The notes: generated by a model from the sequence alone, not told the origin. Positions 36,476 through 45,504 are shown, counted from the first letter of the stretch. The stretch: 54,552 nt of DNA from Bacteroidaceae bacterium (GCA_017559845.1 JAFYQQ010000045.1:1-54552); one strand, 5' to 3'. Numbers and translations are program-made.

Positions 36476-38140
36476 TTATTTGCTTTGACGCAACTTGGCA
36501 TTTTCCAAAGCTATGGCGTAAGCCTGCTTGTAATAGGTAAAGAAGTTTTTCCACAGCGCCTTCTTTGACAAGGCAGAAGCCTTCTTTCTCATGGTGTCAC
36601 GTTCCTGGTCAGAACATGCCGAGTAACGCAACAAGGCATGGCAAATACCCTGAGCTACTTCATCGTTGTTATAATCGTTACGCGCTAACACTTCCACACC
36701 GTCTTCAAGCGTGCTGATGTCGCCCTTTACGGTTTGTGCCCAAATGCCGAATCCGGAAAGAGAGGTTGTGATGCAAGGCACATGGAATGCTACAGCTTCC
36801 AGAGGAGTATATCCCCAAGGTTCGTAATATGAAGGATAGACTGCCAGGTCGTTTCCGATGAGCAAATCATAATAAGGCATCTGGAAGATTCCGTCTGCGC
36901 CATCAAGATAACAGGGCACAAAAATCACCTTTACTTTAGACTCTTCCGAATTGCTGATGTTCAAGGCACGGAAAAGGTTCAGCACCTGGTCATGTTGCAT
37001 TTCGTACAAGTCGTGTGTGATGACAGGATTGTCCAGTGCTGTGTGATATACCTGAGAGAAATCCAATCTTGCCTGCAAATCGGCACGAGGACCGGCAACC
37101 CAGCCGGGAACCTGAATCAAAGCAAGGACTTCATTTTTCAAATCTGCTGATTGATCCAAGCAACGACGCATAGCATGAATGAAGACATTGATACCTTTGT
37201 TCTTGAATTCGTAACGTCCACTGGTGGCCACAATCAACGTGTCATCCGCAAATTTATGTCCGGTCAATGCATTTGCCACTTCCAGGATGCGCTTGCGTGC
37301 AGCCTTTCTCTTGGAGGTGAACTTTGCACCCTTGGGAACAAAATCAGCCTCAAATCCGTTCATCAGGATTGCATCGCACTCCTTGTCTAGAAGTTCCTTA
37401 CATTCCCGGCCGGTTACATCGCTTACAGTGGTAAAGCAGTCCACATGATGTGCGGTCTGTCGCTCAATACTGTGCTTGGCTTCCATGTTCAGCTCGCGAG
37501 ACATCTGCGTGCCGTCATAAGCCCAAAGATAATCGTAAAGAGGCTTTCCGTTTCCGGCAATGCTTCTTCCGATGCTTGTGGCATGGGTTGTAAAAATGGT
37601 GGCAATCTGAGGAACGCTTTTCTGTACATAAAGCGCACCCAAGCAGGTCATCCATTCATGAGCCTGATACACCACGTCATCTGCATTGTTCAGAAACTCC
37701 TTGTAGAAACTCTCCACCACCCTGCCGGCAGCATAAGAGAACATATTGGCTTCGTCATAGTCGCCATATCCATGCAGACTGTCTACCTGATAATCGTTCC
37801 AAGCCTGGGTATACAACTCATCACGAATGGCAAAAAAAGGATTAAAATCCACAAGCACAACAAGCGGTTCGCCGGGAATATTCCATCGGCCGACACGAAT
37901 GCTGAGTCCTTCTTCTTTTGCTTTGCTTACCCATTTTGTCCATAGTTTTTTATCTTCGATGAAAAGAGGGTTTTCTTTTCCTGCCCAAAAATCAGGACCG
38001 ATAAAAACGACTTTGTCTTTGAGTGCATCCTGCATGGTTTTTGCTCTTGTAGACAAAACCGTATAGATGCCTCCAACTTTGTTGCATACCTCCCAGCTAC
38101 TTTCAAATATGAAGGAAGGTAATGTATTATTTTCTTTCAT
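36476..38140 (-). CDS. Glycogen synthase, eukaryote-like GT3 type
   Basis: 554 residues. The N-terminus SFIFESSWEVCNKVGGIYTVLSTRAKTM has the UDP-glucose-site VGGIYTV signature. EPWGYTPLEA near 440 is the E-x7-E motif. The layout follows GT3 (eukaryotic glycogen synthase) more than bacterial GlgA (GT5), as is usual in Bacteroidetes. Donor is probably UDP-glucose. Cytoplasmic. A -7 box TATCTTTG lies upstream (38178-38171). The gene is cotranscribed with glgP and divergent from the 38.3 kb cluster. Confidence 0.93.
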   Translation of the reverse strand: MKENNTLPSFIFESSWEVCNKVGGIYTVLSTRAKTMQDALKDKVVFIGPDFWAGKENPLFIEDKKLWTKWVSKAKEEGLSIRVGRWNIPGEPLVVLVDFNPFFAIRDELYTQAWNDYQVDSLHGYGDYDEANMFSYAAGRVVESFYKEFLNNADDVVYQAHEWMTCLGALYVQKSVPQIATIFTTHATSIGRSIAGNGKPLYDYLWAYDGTQMSRELNMEAKHSIERQTAHHVDCFTTVSDVTGRECKELLDKECDAILMNGFEADFVPKGAKFTSKRKAARKRILEVANALTGHKFADDTLIVATSGRYEFKNKGINVFIHAMRRCLDQSADLKNEVLALIQVPGWVAGPRADLQARLDFSQVYHTALDNPVITHDLYEMQHDQVLNLFRALNISNSEESKVKVIFVPCYLDGADGIFQMPYYDLLIGNDLAVYPSYYEPWGYTPLEAVAFHVPCITTSLSGFGIWAQTVKGDISTLEDGVEVLARNDYNNDEVAQGICHALLRYSACSDQERDTMRKKASALSKKALWKNFFTYYKQAYAIALENAKLRQSK

Positions 38141-38170
38141 TTAATCTTTCTTAACTTCTTAATTCGGCTG

Positions 38171-38178
38171 CAAAGATA
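38171..38178 (-). promoter_or_regulatory. -7 box for glycogen synthase
   Basis: Minus-strand TATCTTTG (38178-38171), 30 bases before the ATG; CTTT at 38202-38199 is a possible -33 element. Confidence 0.55.
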
Positions 38179-38273
38179 TTGATTTTAGATGAAATAGAAA
38201 AGAAAAACATGCTTTTTAGCAGAAAAGTAGTGTTTTCTTGACATAGGTTTGTTATTCTTTGGTTATTTTTTCT

Positions 38274-38281
38274 TAAATTTG
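38274..38281 (+). promoter_or_regulatory. -7 box for the secreted protein-cytochrome operon
   Basis: TAAATTTG (38274-38281) lies 21 bases before the ATG at 38303. TTTG at 38248-38251 has a long 22-base spacing, so the -33 element is weak. Confidence 0.5.
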
Positions 38282-38302
38282 AACCAAAATTTGCCAAAAA
38301 AC

Positions 38303-38710
38303 ATGAAATTAGCATTTCTTTTGCTTTTCTTTTTATATAATAATAGCGTGCAAGGCGACACTCCATGGAAACTCAGTCTAACCTGTCCAGAGGAGAAAAT
38401 CGACCTTGTCATCGACCTATATGAAGAGAGCGTAGAAGTTCCCACCATGGAAATGTTCGGGCCGATGAACGGATACCTTGGAGGAAACATTTACGGTGTT
38501 TGGTATGTTACTTCATTCAAGACAAAAGACAAAAAAGCAGAGATAAAAGTAGCCAATGACCTTGGCAGCGAAAATCAGAAAATAGAACTACAACAATTGA
38601 CCGACAGCACTTGGAGCATGAAATTCATCGGTCATAACGCAGTAAAGCGTGTGTCAGGAAAGAAACTTGTAAAGATTCCTTCCGAATTTATCATGAAACG
38701 TAAGAAATAA
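38303..38710 (+). CDS. Small secreted hypothetical protein
   Basis: 135 residues from MKLAFLLLFFLYNNSVQG at 38303; the frame is open from 38249 but that adds an unlikely N-terminus in front of a clear signal peptide. The mature part has a beta-rich look (DLVIDLYEESVEVPTMEMFGPM, NIYGVWYVTSF, KKAEIKVANDLGS) and few cysteines (one, CPEEK). Not recognised. It is 17 bases upstream of the tetraheme/SUMF1 gene, so it probably works with it in the periplasm or at the surface. Confidence 0.75.
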   Translation: MKLAFLLLFFLYNNSVQGDTPWKLSLTCPEEKIDLVIDLYEESVEVPTMEMFGPMNGYLGGNIYGVWYVTSFKTKDKKAEIKVANDLGSENQKIELQQLTDSTWSMKFIGHNAVKRVSGKKLVKIPSEFIMKRKK

Positions 38711-38727
38711 GATAACAAGATAAACAG

Positions 38728-40251
38728 ATGTCAAGTAAGAAAAAGTATTTTTGGTTTGCTGCAAGTGGACTCGTCATCGGAGGAGCCCTCACTATCACCG
38801 CAAATCATTTCTATGAGAAAAGTTCAGAAAACGAGTCGTGCATGTCTTGCCACATTCATCCCCAGTCGGATAACAGCTGGAAGCAGTCTGTGCACTACAA
38901 CAACGAAAGCGGTACCGTAACGGATTGTGCGTCCTGTCATCTCCCGCCCAAGGGAACATGGAAATATTTCTATGCAAAATCAACAACAGGTCTCAAAGAT
39001 CTCTGGTCTTATCTGACGAAAGACTCTGCCGAATTGGATTTCGAGAGCAAGAGCGACATGGAATATGCCAAAAACATTGTCTATAACGAGTCTTGCGAGA
39101 AGTGTCACCACAACATTTTCCCCAAGGGTTTGACTGACGATGGCATATCCGCTCACTTGTACTATGATGAGAACAAGGAAAAGCTCGACTTACAATGTAT
39201 CAACTGTCACTTGGATGCAGGTCACTACGACCCCAACTACAAGCACGAAAAGATGACTGGAGCCCCCATTGACACATCTGGTGTGGCGTATGACAGCGCA
39301 ACCGTGGTCAAGGAATTCAAGAACTTTACTGAGACCGTACCCACCACCCACATGTCCATCAACATGGTGGCAATCCCCGGCGGAACCTTTGAAATGGGAA
39401 GCAACGAAGGCGATGCGTACAGCCAGGCCGACGAATACCCCAAGCACAAAGTAACGGTATCACCCTTCTTCATGGCAGAGCTTGAAATCACCTGGAACCA
39501 GTATTGGGCATTCTATCTGCAAACCATGTCTGAAGGACGCACCCCCCCAGAAAAGATTTACGCAAACAACACCCGCCCCGATGTGGATGTAATCAGCGGC
39601 CCCACTCCACCGTTCGGCGCTCCCGACCAGGGCTGGGGAATGGGCGACCGTCCCGCAATTACCATGACACATTATGCAGCACAGACCTTCTGCCAGTGGC
39701 TTTCGCTCAAAACCGGAAAGAAGTACCGTCTTCCGACCGAAGCCGAGTGGGAATATGCTGCCCGCGGTGGTACAGACACTCCCTATTTCTTTGAAGGAAA
39801 ACCCGGAAGCTACACCAACGAAGGTTTTTGGGCTGAGTTCTTTGGCGCAGACACCACAACCATCAATGGTTTTGCAATCTATGCCAACAACAGCAAGGCT
39901 CGCACACAGGAACCCACCAAGGTTATGGCAAACCCCTTCGGTTTGAAGAACATGTTGGGTAACGTAATGGAATACTGCCAGGACTTCTACGCAGAAGACG
40001 CATATAGCAAAGTCAAGGACGGAGCTGTGGATCCCAAGGGTCCCGAAAGCGGCGAACACTTTGTTGTGCGCGGTGGTAACTACCAGGACGATGCAAAAGA
40101 CCTGCGCTGTGCGGCTCGCCGTCGCTCGGATTACGAAACATGGCTCAAGACCGACCCACAGAAGCCCAAGAGTATCTGGTGGCTGTCTGACATGAAGGGC
40201 ATCGGCTTCCGTGTGGTATGCGAAGTGCCCGAAGGCGTACAGGCCAAATAA
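38728..40251 (+). CDS. NapC/NirT-like tetraheme cytochrome fused to SUMF1 domain
   Basis: 507 residues. The N-terminal signal anchor (about 7-27, FWFAASGLVIGGALTIT) is followed by four heme c motifs: CMSCH 38-42, CASCH 67-71, CEKCH 123-127 and CINCH 157-161, as in the NapC/NirT quinol-oxidising family. From about 212 to 500 comes a formylglycine-generating-enzyme-like (SUMF1/EgtB/PvdO) domain: MVAIPGGTFEMGSNEGD, YRLPTEAEWEYAARGG, GLKNMLGNVMEYCQD, VVRGGNYQDD, GIGFRVVC. Membrane-anchored, facing the periplasm. SUMF1 catalysis or binding role is unknown. It heads a cluster with two exported enzymes. The fusion is the notable point. Confidence 0.92.
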   Translation: MSSKKKYFWFAASGLVIGGALTITANHFYEKSSENESCMSCHIHPQSDNSWKQSVHYNNESGTVTDCASCHLPPKGTWKYFYAKSTTGLKDLWSYLTKDSAELDFESKSDMEYAKNIVYNESCEKCHHNIFPKGLTDDGISAHLYYDENKEKLDLQCINCHLDAGHYDPNYKHEKMTGAPIDTSGVAYDSATVVKEFKNFTETVPTTHMSINMVAIPGGTFEMGSNEGDAYSQADEYPKHKVTVSPFFMAELEITWNQYWAFYLQTMSEGRTPPEKIYANNTRPDVDVISGPTPPFGAPDQGWGMGDRPAITMTHYAAQTFCQWLSLKTGKKYRLPTEAEWEYAARGGTDTPYFFEGKPGSYTNEGFWAEFFGADTTTINGFAIYANNSKARTQEPTKVMANPFGLKNMLGNVMEYCQDFYAEDAYSKVKDGAVDPKGPESGEHFVVRGGNYQDDAKDLRCAARRRSDYETWLKTDPQKPKSIWWLSDMKGIGFRVVCEVPEGVQAK

Positions 40252-40329
40252 GAGGAACTGCATTTACATTATATATATAAATAAAGAAAGAAATTACCAT
40301 TTATTCCCAATTTAATAAATTTATTAACA

Positions 40330-41682
40330 ATGGAAAACAAGAATTTTAACAGAAGACAATTTCTGTCATGCGGTGCCATGATTGGCGCAGCAGGCATGGT
40401 AGCCCCTGCTATTCTGAGCAGCTGTGGCGGTGGTGCCAAGGAAGAAACCGGCTATACTCCCCTGAAAGCACCCGGAGAATATTACGTTCCCGAATTGCCA
40501 GACAAGGCAATTGAAGGAAAGGCACTTAAGGCTGGTGTTATCGGTTGTGGTGGCCGTGGAACCGGTGCCATCCTGAACCTTCTCGATGCAGCTGACGGTA
40601 TCACCGTTGTTGCTCTCGGTGATGTATTCAAGGATCGCGTTGACCACGTTCGCAATGTGCTGAAGAACGACCGCAAGCAGGAAGTTCCCGAAGACAAGTG
40701 CTTCGTTGGATTCGACGCTTACCAGAAGGTCATTGACTCTGGCGTGGACATGGTTGTCATTGCCACTCCTCCCGTGTTCCGTCCCGAACACTTCAAGTAT
40801 GCCACTGAAAAGGGTGTTCACTCTTTCCTGGAGAAGCCCATCGCAGTGGACGCTAAGGGTTACCGCACCATTATGGCCACTGCCAAGCAGGCTGTAGCCA
40901 AGGGACTGAGCGTTGTAACCGGTACACAGCGTCACCACCAGCGTAACTATGTTGAGGCATTCAAGAAGATTCAGGAAGGTTACATCGGTGAAATCACCGG
41001 CGGTAACGTATACTGGAACCAGGGTATGCTGTGGTACAGAGAGCGTCAGGAAGGCTGGACCGACATGGAATGGAACATCCGCGACTGGGTAAACTGGAAG
41101 TGGCTGTCTGGAGACCACATTGTTGAGCAGCACGTTCACAACATCGACGTATTCCTGTGGATGACCGGTATGCACCCCGTTAGCGCCACATCATTCGGCG
41201 GCCGTCATCGCAGAATCACCGGTGACCAGTTCGACATGTTCAGCACCGACTTCGTATTTGAAAACGGAATCCACCTGCACAGTATGTGCCGCCAGATTGA
41301 CGGTTGCAGCAACAACGTAAGCGAATTTATCCAGGGAACAAAGGGTTCTTGGTGGAGCGCAACCAACGAAATCAAGGACCTCCAGGGCAATGTAATCTGG
41401 AAGTACGAAGATACAGGCGAATTCAAGCAGCACGACCCCTATGTGCTTGAGCACGTAGACTGGGTTAACCACATCCGCAAGGGCGAGGCTCACGACGAAG
41501 CCACCGAGTGCGGTATCTCTTGTCTTGCTGCAGTTATGGCCCGTGAAGCAGCCTACACTGGCGGCACCACTACATGGGATGCCATCAGCCAGGCCGAAAT
41601 GGACTATATGCCCGCCAAGTTGGAACTCGGTCCCATGGAACTTGACAAGTATACAGTAGCAAAGCCCGGTTCAGGCAAGTAA
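40330..41682 (+). CDS. Exported Gfo/Idh/MocA-family oxidoreductase
   Basis: 450 residues. The N-terminus has a twin-arginine motif (NRRQFLSCG, 7-15) and a lipobox near 31 (AILSSCGGG), so it is probably Tat-exported and lipidated. The NAD(P)-binding Rossmann loop VIGCGGRGTGAI (about 70-81) and EKPIAVD (about 162-168) place it in Gfo/Idh/MocA. Export with bound cofactor recalls glucose-fructose oxidoreductase. Members in Bacteroides oxidise glycoside C3 in 3-keto-sugar pathways. It lies 78 bases after the cytochrome gene and 13 before the TIM-barrel gene, in one plus-strand cluster. Substrate unknown. Confidence 0.92.
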   Translation: MENKNFNRRQFLSCGAMIGAAGMVAPAILSSCGGGAKEETGYTPLKAPGEYYVPELPDKAIEGKALKAGVIGCGGRGTGAILNLLDAADGITVVALGDVFKDRVDHVRNVLKNDRKQEVPEDKCFVGFDAYQKVIDSGVDMVVIATPPVFRPEHFKYATEKGVHSFLEKPIAVDAKGYRTIMATAKQAVAKGLSVVTGTQRHHQRNYVEAFKKIQEGYIGEITGGNVYWNQGMLWYRERQEGWTDMEWNIRDWVNWKWLSGDHIVEQHVHNIDVFLWMTGMHPVSATSFGGRHRRITGDQFDMFSTDFVFENGIHLHSMCRQIDGCSNNVSEFIQGTKGSWWSATNEIKDLQGNVIWKYEDTGEFKQHDPYVLEHVDWVNHIRKGEAHDEATECGISCLAAVMAREAAYTGGTTTWDAISQAEMDYMPAKLELGPMELDKYTVAKPGSGK

Positions 41683-41695
41683 TTCATGCATTAAT

Positions 41696-42601
41696 ATGAA
41701 AAGACGCAATTTTATAATGGGTTCAGCAGCGGGTATGGCCGCTGCCACCCTTGCTTCACCAATGTCCATTCTCAGTTCTTGCGCTCCCGTACCCGAGAAG
41801 CCCAAGACACCGCTCAACATTTGCTTCCAGGAAGGCATTGCCATCGGTAACAACCTCCAGGAGAAGCTTGACTACATGGAGTCTCTGGGCGTTACCGGAC
41901 TTGAAGTGGGCGGACGCGGACTGAAGAACCGTGTAGACGAACTCAATAAGGCTGTTGAAGGCCGCAACATCAAGCTCTCTGCCATCTGTGCCGGATTCGA
42001 CGGCTTCATTCTGGCTGAGGATCCCGAAGTGAAGGCTGCTTTTGACAACTCTATGCGCGAGATTATCGCCGCAGCCGGAGCCATCGGTTCTCCTGGCGTA
42101 ATCATGGTTCCTGCCTTCAACGGACAGAAGCCCTGCAAACCTCACACATTCGAGACCAGACAATATCTTTGCGAAGAGCTGTTCAAGCTTGGCGAATATG
42201 CCAAGGAATGCGGCACCACCGTTATTCTTGAGCCTCTGAACCGCAGAGAGTGCTTCTATCTCCGTCTCGTTGGCGATGCAGCAGCCATCTGCCGCGACAC
42301 CAACAGCGAAGGCGTAAAGTGTATGGGCGACTTCTGGCACATGCAGGAAGAGACTTCAGACTACGCAGCCTTCATGGCAGCTGGTACAAAGTATCTGCAG
42401 CACGTTCACATTGCAAGCCGTGGCCGTCGTCTCACTCCCACAGAGGACGGAGAGAAGGACAACTACGTTGACGGTTTCCGTGCCCTCAAGGAAATGGGTT
42501 ACCAGGGTCATGTAAGCTTCGAGTGCGGATGCGAAGGCGACCGTGCCGTTGTACTGCCCAAGGCCATCGAACTGATGCGCGCCCAGTGGGAACAGGCTTA
42601 A
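41696..42601 (+). CDS. Exported sugar isomerase/epimerase-like TIM-barrel protein
   Basis: 301 residues, AP-endonuclease-2/xylose-isomerase-like fold. The N-terminus KRRNFIMGSAAGMAAATLAS with lipobox SSCAP near 29-30 gives twin arginines and a lipid anchor. Core motifs: LGVTGLEVGGRG (about 63-74), GAIGSPGVIMVPAFNG (about 130-145), VILEPLNRRECFY (about 177-189, metal Glu), MGDFWHMQEE (about 210-219), and HVSFECGCEGD near 280. Such proteins act as isomerase, epimerase or 3-keto-glycoside lyase next to Gfo/Idh enzymes. It is the last gene of the cluster before a UUCG-loop terminator. Confidence 0.9.
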   Translation: MKRRNFIMGSAAGMAAATLASPMSILSSCAPVPEKPKTPLNICFQEGIAIGNNLQEKLDYMESLGVTGLEVGGRGLKNRVDELNKAVEGRNIKLSAICAGFDGFILAEDPEVKAAFDNSMREIIAAAGAIGSPGVIMVPAFNGQKPCKPHTFETRQYLCEELFKLGEYAKECGTTVILEPLNRRECFYLRLVGDAAAICRDTNSEGVKCMGDFWHMQEETSDYAAFMAAGTKYLQHVHIASRGRRLTPTEDGEKDNYVDGFRALKEMGYQGHVSFECGCEGDRAVVLPKAIELMRAQWEQA

Positions 42602-42623
42602 TCCACTATTTTAAAGATTATAA

Positions 42624-42656
42624 GAATCGGATGTATCTTCGGGTAGATCCGATTTT
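42624..42656 (+). terminator. Terminator with TTCG loop after the TIM-barrel gene
   Basis: AATCGGATGTATC (42624-42636) pairs with GGTAGATCCGATT (42641-42653) across a stable TTCG tetraloop with one mismatch, followed by T residues. Confidence 0.85.
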
Positions 42657-42690
42657 TCATTTATACTATTCGAGGCATATCTGCTCATAC

Positions 42691-42780
42691 ATCTTTTGCA
42701 AAACGCAAAAATGCAAAAATACATCTAAACCACGGATTATTCGATTGATAATGATTTTGCATTTTGCAAATCCATTTGCA
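42691..42780. repeat. Inverted repeat of TGCAAAA motifs
   Basis: GCAAAAATGCAAAAAT (42705-42720) faces ATTTTGCATTTTGC (42754-42767), nearly complementary and about 33 bases apart. Further TTTGCA copies lie on both sides (42695-42700, 42765-42780). It is a possible stem-loop or protein site; no gene is seen here. Confidence 0.5.
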
Positions 42781-42942
42781 ATTGCTTTACAAAATGGCAA
42801 AAAAGAGGTGTTATTAGGGACGGGTATGGGCTTTTGGCCGTTAGCTTTTGGCCTTTCAGTCCTCATGCAGAACTCGTTTCAGCATCTCACCGCGAGCCCG
42901 GATTAACGTATACACCCAAGCCTTTCTGACATAAAGCGTCCA

Positions 42943-42950
42943 TACTTTTG
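42943..42950 (+). promoter_or_regulatory. Candidate -7 box upstream of the repeat region
   Basis: TACTTTTG (42943-42950) fits TAnnTTTG. A transcript from it would cross the 22-bp repeats before the OPT gene at 43479. No clear -33 element. Confidence 0.35.
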
Positions 42951-42992
42951 CAACAAATAACAGAAATTTCTTTTACACCCTACCAAGCACAT

Positions 42993-43356
42993 GGCGTGGA
43001 AAAAATTACGGCATGGCGTGGAAGGAAAATTTTCCTCGGGATGCAAGAAAACGGATGGCAAGGCGGTGGAAATCGGGAGGCAAATAAATTATTACAGATA
43101 AGAATTATAAAGAAGGATTATCTTCTCATCCAAATAAAGTTGTATCCAGTTCGCAGTACCACAAATGTACCATATATAGTGGTACTGGAGTACCATTGCT
43201 TTGGTACTGGAGTGTTATAGGCTTGACACTGCAGTATCAACGCGATGGTATTGTAGCGGCAAAAAGTATAGTGGAGAAAGGCAACGCGGTGCAATGAGAA
43301 AGTCATGCCGTTGCGATGTGAAAGGGACTGCAGTGCGTTGGCCACCGCAACAGCAT
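42993..43356. repeat. Degenerate 22-bp periodic repeats upstream of the OPT gene
   Basis: Two blocks. Block 1 has GGCGTGGAA at 42993 and again at 43015, followed by related units at about 43038 and 43060 (22-23 bp steps). Block 2 keeps an exact 22-bp phase from about 43159 to 43334, with units at 43181 and 43203 starting GGTACTGGAGT, then 43225, 43247, 43269, 43291 and 43313; later units start GCRATG and carry GAAAG. Identity between distant units is low, but the phase does not slip. The 877-bp gap (42602-43478) shows no gene. Confidence 0.6.
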
Positions 43357-43410
43357 GCACGGAAAAAGAGAAAAGAGGAACATATCTGACTGAAATACCA
43401 AATAAAAACG

Positions 43411-43418
43411 TATCTTTG
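43411..43418 (+). promoter_or_regulatory. -7 box for the OPT transporter gene
   Basis: TATCTTTG (43411-43418), 60 bases before the ATG at 43479, matches the -7 consensus; -33 element weak. Confidence 0.5.
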
Positions 43419-43478
43419 CACATTATTATATATTTTGTAGCAGAAAAATACATTAAAAACATCTAAAAAATATGATTT

Positions 43479-45443
43479 ATGAGTAAGACGAAAGATTCAT
43501 TACCCGAAAACGCCTTCCGACCGCTGAACGAAGGCGAAGAGTATGTGCCCTTGATGGAAGCGGGTACTAACCCCAAGGAAGTTACGGCATGGAGCGTGGT
43601 GTGGGGACTGGTTATGGCAGTTATCTTCAGTGCCGCAGCCGCTTATCTGGGACTGAAGGTGGGACAGGTTTTTGAGGCCGCCATCCCCATCACCATCATT
43701 GCCGTTGGCCTGAGCAGCGCCACGAAGCGCAAGGGAGCGCTGGGAGAGAACGTGATGATACAGAGCATTGGCGCCTGCAGCGGTGTGGTTGTGGCCGGTG
43801 CCATTTTCACTCTGCCCGCGCTGTACATCCTCCAGGCCAAGTATCCCGAAATGACGGTCAACTTCATGGAAGTGTTCATTGCCAGCCTGTTGGGAGGTAT
43901 CCTGGGCATATTGTTCCTGATTCCCTTCCGCAAGTATTTTGTAAAGGAAATGCACGGCAAGTACCCCTTCCCTGAGGCCACTGCCTCAACACAGATTCTC
44001 GTGAGCGGAGAAAAGGGCGGCGGACAGGCCAAGCCCTTGCTTATTGCAGGTCTGCTGGGCGGACTTTATGACTTTGCCGTGTCCACCTTCGGCCTGTGGA
44101 ACGAGGCCTTTACAAGCAGAGCGGTTTTGTGGGGAGACACCGTGGCAGAGAAAGCCAAACTGGTGTTCAAGATGAATACCGGAGCCGCTGTGCTGGGTAT
44201 GGGCTACATCGTCGGTTTCAAATATGCACTCATCATCTGCATGGGTTCGGCCGCCGTTTGGTGGATTATTGTCCCCGGCATTGCCCTGATATGGCCCGAA
44301 CTGCAGATTGCGGACAACCTGACCGCGGCCGCAGCATCGTCCGAAGAGATTTTCAAGTATGCCAAGAGCATCGGTATCGGCGGCATTGCAATGGCAGGTA
44401 TCATCGGCATTATCAAGAGCTGGAAGATTATTGTCAGTGCGGTAAGCCTTGCCGGAAGCGAGCTTAAAGGCAAGAGCCAGGAGAACGGAAAGGATGAAGT
44501 GCGCACCCAGAAAGACCTGTCCATGAAGTTCATCTCTTCCGGTATCGTAATGGCGCTGGCCGCCACCTTCCTGTTCTTCCATTGGGACGTCATGGGCGGT
44601 GTGATGCGCTTCAGTCTGGTGGCACTGCTTGTTGTGGCCGTCATCACCTTCCTCTTCACCACGGTTGCCGCCAATGCCATTGCCATTGTGGGCAGCAATC
44701 CGGTTAGCGGAATGACTCTGATGACCCTGATTGTGGCCAGCATGATTATGGTGGCTGTGGGGCTGAACGGCACAAGCGGAATGGTGGCCGCACTGATTAT
44801 GGGCGGTGTGGTTTGTACGGCACTGAGCATGGCAGGCGGCTTCGTTACGGACCTGAAGATTGGCTATTGGCTGGGAAGCACGCCCCGCAAGCAGGAGACA
44901 TGGAAATTCCTGGGCACACTGGTGAGTGCAGCCACCGTGGCCGGCGTCATCATGATTCTGAACAAGACCTACGGATTCACCAGCGGAGCATTGGCCGCTC
45001 CCCAGGCCAATGCAATGGCAGCCGTCATTGAACCCATGATGAGCGGAAGCGGCGCGCCCTGGCTGCTCTATGGAATCGGCGCCGCCATCGCCATTGTATT
45101 GAACTTCTGCGGCATCAGCGCATTGGCTTTTGCCCTGGGTATGTTCATTCCCCTGGAACTCAACCTTCCCCTACTCGTGGGCGGTGCCATAAACTGGTAT
45201 GTCAACACCCGCAGCAAGGATGCCGCGCTGAACTCACTTCGCACGGAAAGAGGCACACTCATTGCCAGCGGATTCATTGCCGGAGGCGCGCTGATGGGTG
45301 TGGTGAGTGCCGCGCTGAACTATCTTGAATTCAGCTTCGACTACTCGGCTTGGTGGCAAAACCCAATGAGCGAATTGCTCAGCCTGGGCATGTATTGTAT
45401 GCTCATTATATACATGATAAAGGCCTCAATGCTTAAAAAATAA
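43479..45443 (+). CDS. OPT-family oligopeptide transporter
   Basis: 654 residues with about 15-16 membrane helices. Family signatures: the N-terminal ELTARSVVWGL-like EVTAWSVVWGLVMAV, a long NPVSGMTLMTL segment (about 408-418), and the HGKYPFPEATASTQILVSGE stretch (about 156-175) seen in bacterial OPT proteins. It probably imports oligopeptides or metal chelates with protons across the inner membrane. It stands alone after a long repeat-rich leader region. The start MSKTKDSLPENAFRPL is the only fitting ATG. Confidence 0.92.
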   Translation: MSKTKDSLPENAFRPLNEGEEYVPLMEAGTNPKEVTAWSVVWGLVMAVIFSAAAAYLGLKVGQVFEAAIPITIIAVGLSSATKRKGALGENVMIQSIGACSGVVVAGAIFTLPALYILQAKYPEMTVNFMEVFIASLLGGILGILFLIPFRKYFVKEMHGKYPFPEATASTQILVSGEKGGGQAKPLLIAGLLGGLYDFAVSTFGLWNEAFTSRAVLWGDTVAEKAKLVFKMNTGAAVLGMGYIVGFKYALIICMGSAAVWWIIVPGIALIWPELQIADNLTAAAASSEEIFKYAKSIGIGGIAMAGIIGIIKSWKIIVSAVSLAGSELKGKSQENGKDEVRTQKDLSMKFISSGIVMALAATFLFFHWDVMGGVMRFSLVALLVVAVITFLFTTVAANAIAIVGSNPVSGMTLMTLIVASMIMVAVGLNGTSGMVAALIMGGVVCTALSMAGGFVTDLKIGYWLGSTPRKQETWKFLGTLVSAATVAGVIMILNKTYGFTSGALAAPQANAMAAVIEPMMSGSGAPWLLYGIGAAIAIVLNFCGISALAFALGMFIPLELNLPLLVGGAINWYVNTRSKDAALNSLRTERGTLIASGFIAGGALMGVVSAALNYLEFSFDYSAWWQNPMSELLSLGMYCMLIIYMIKASMLKK

Positions 45444-45473
45444 GCGTTTATGGAAAAAACTTTAGGTATAATC

Positions 45474-45504
45474 TTTTTATTTTCAGCGAAAAGTAGTACC
45501 TTTG
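45474..45504 (+). promoter_or_regulatory. Promoter for rpsP
   Basis: TTTT (from 45474), about 19 bases, TACCTTTG (45497-45504), 57 bases before the ATG. Good -7 box and a fair -33 element. Confidence 0.65.

Noticed and set aside
38249..38302. Longer N-terminus of the small secreted protein
   Set aside because: The start at 38303 gives a clear signal peptide and the extension contains the -7 box.
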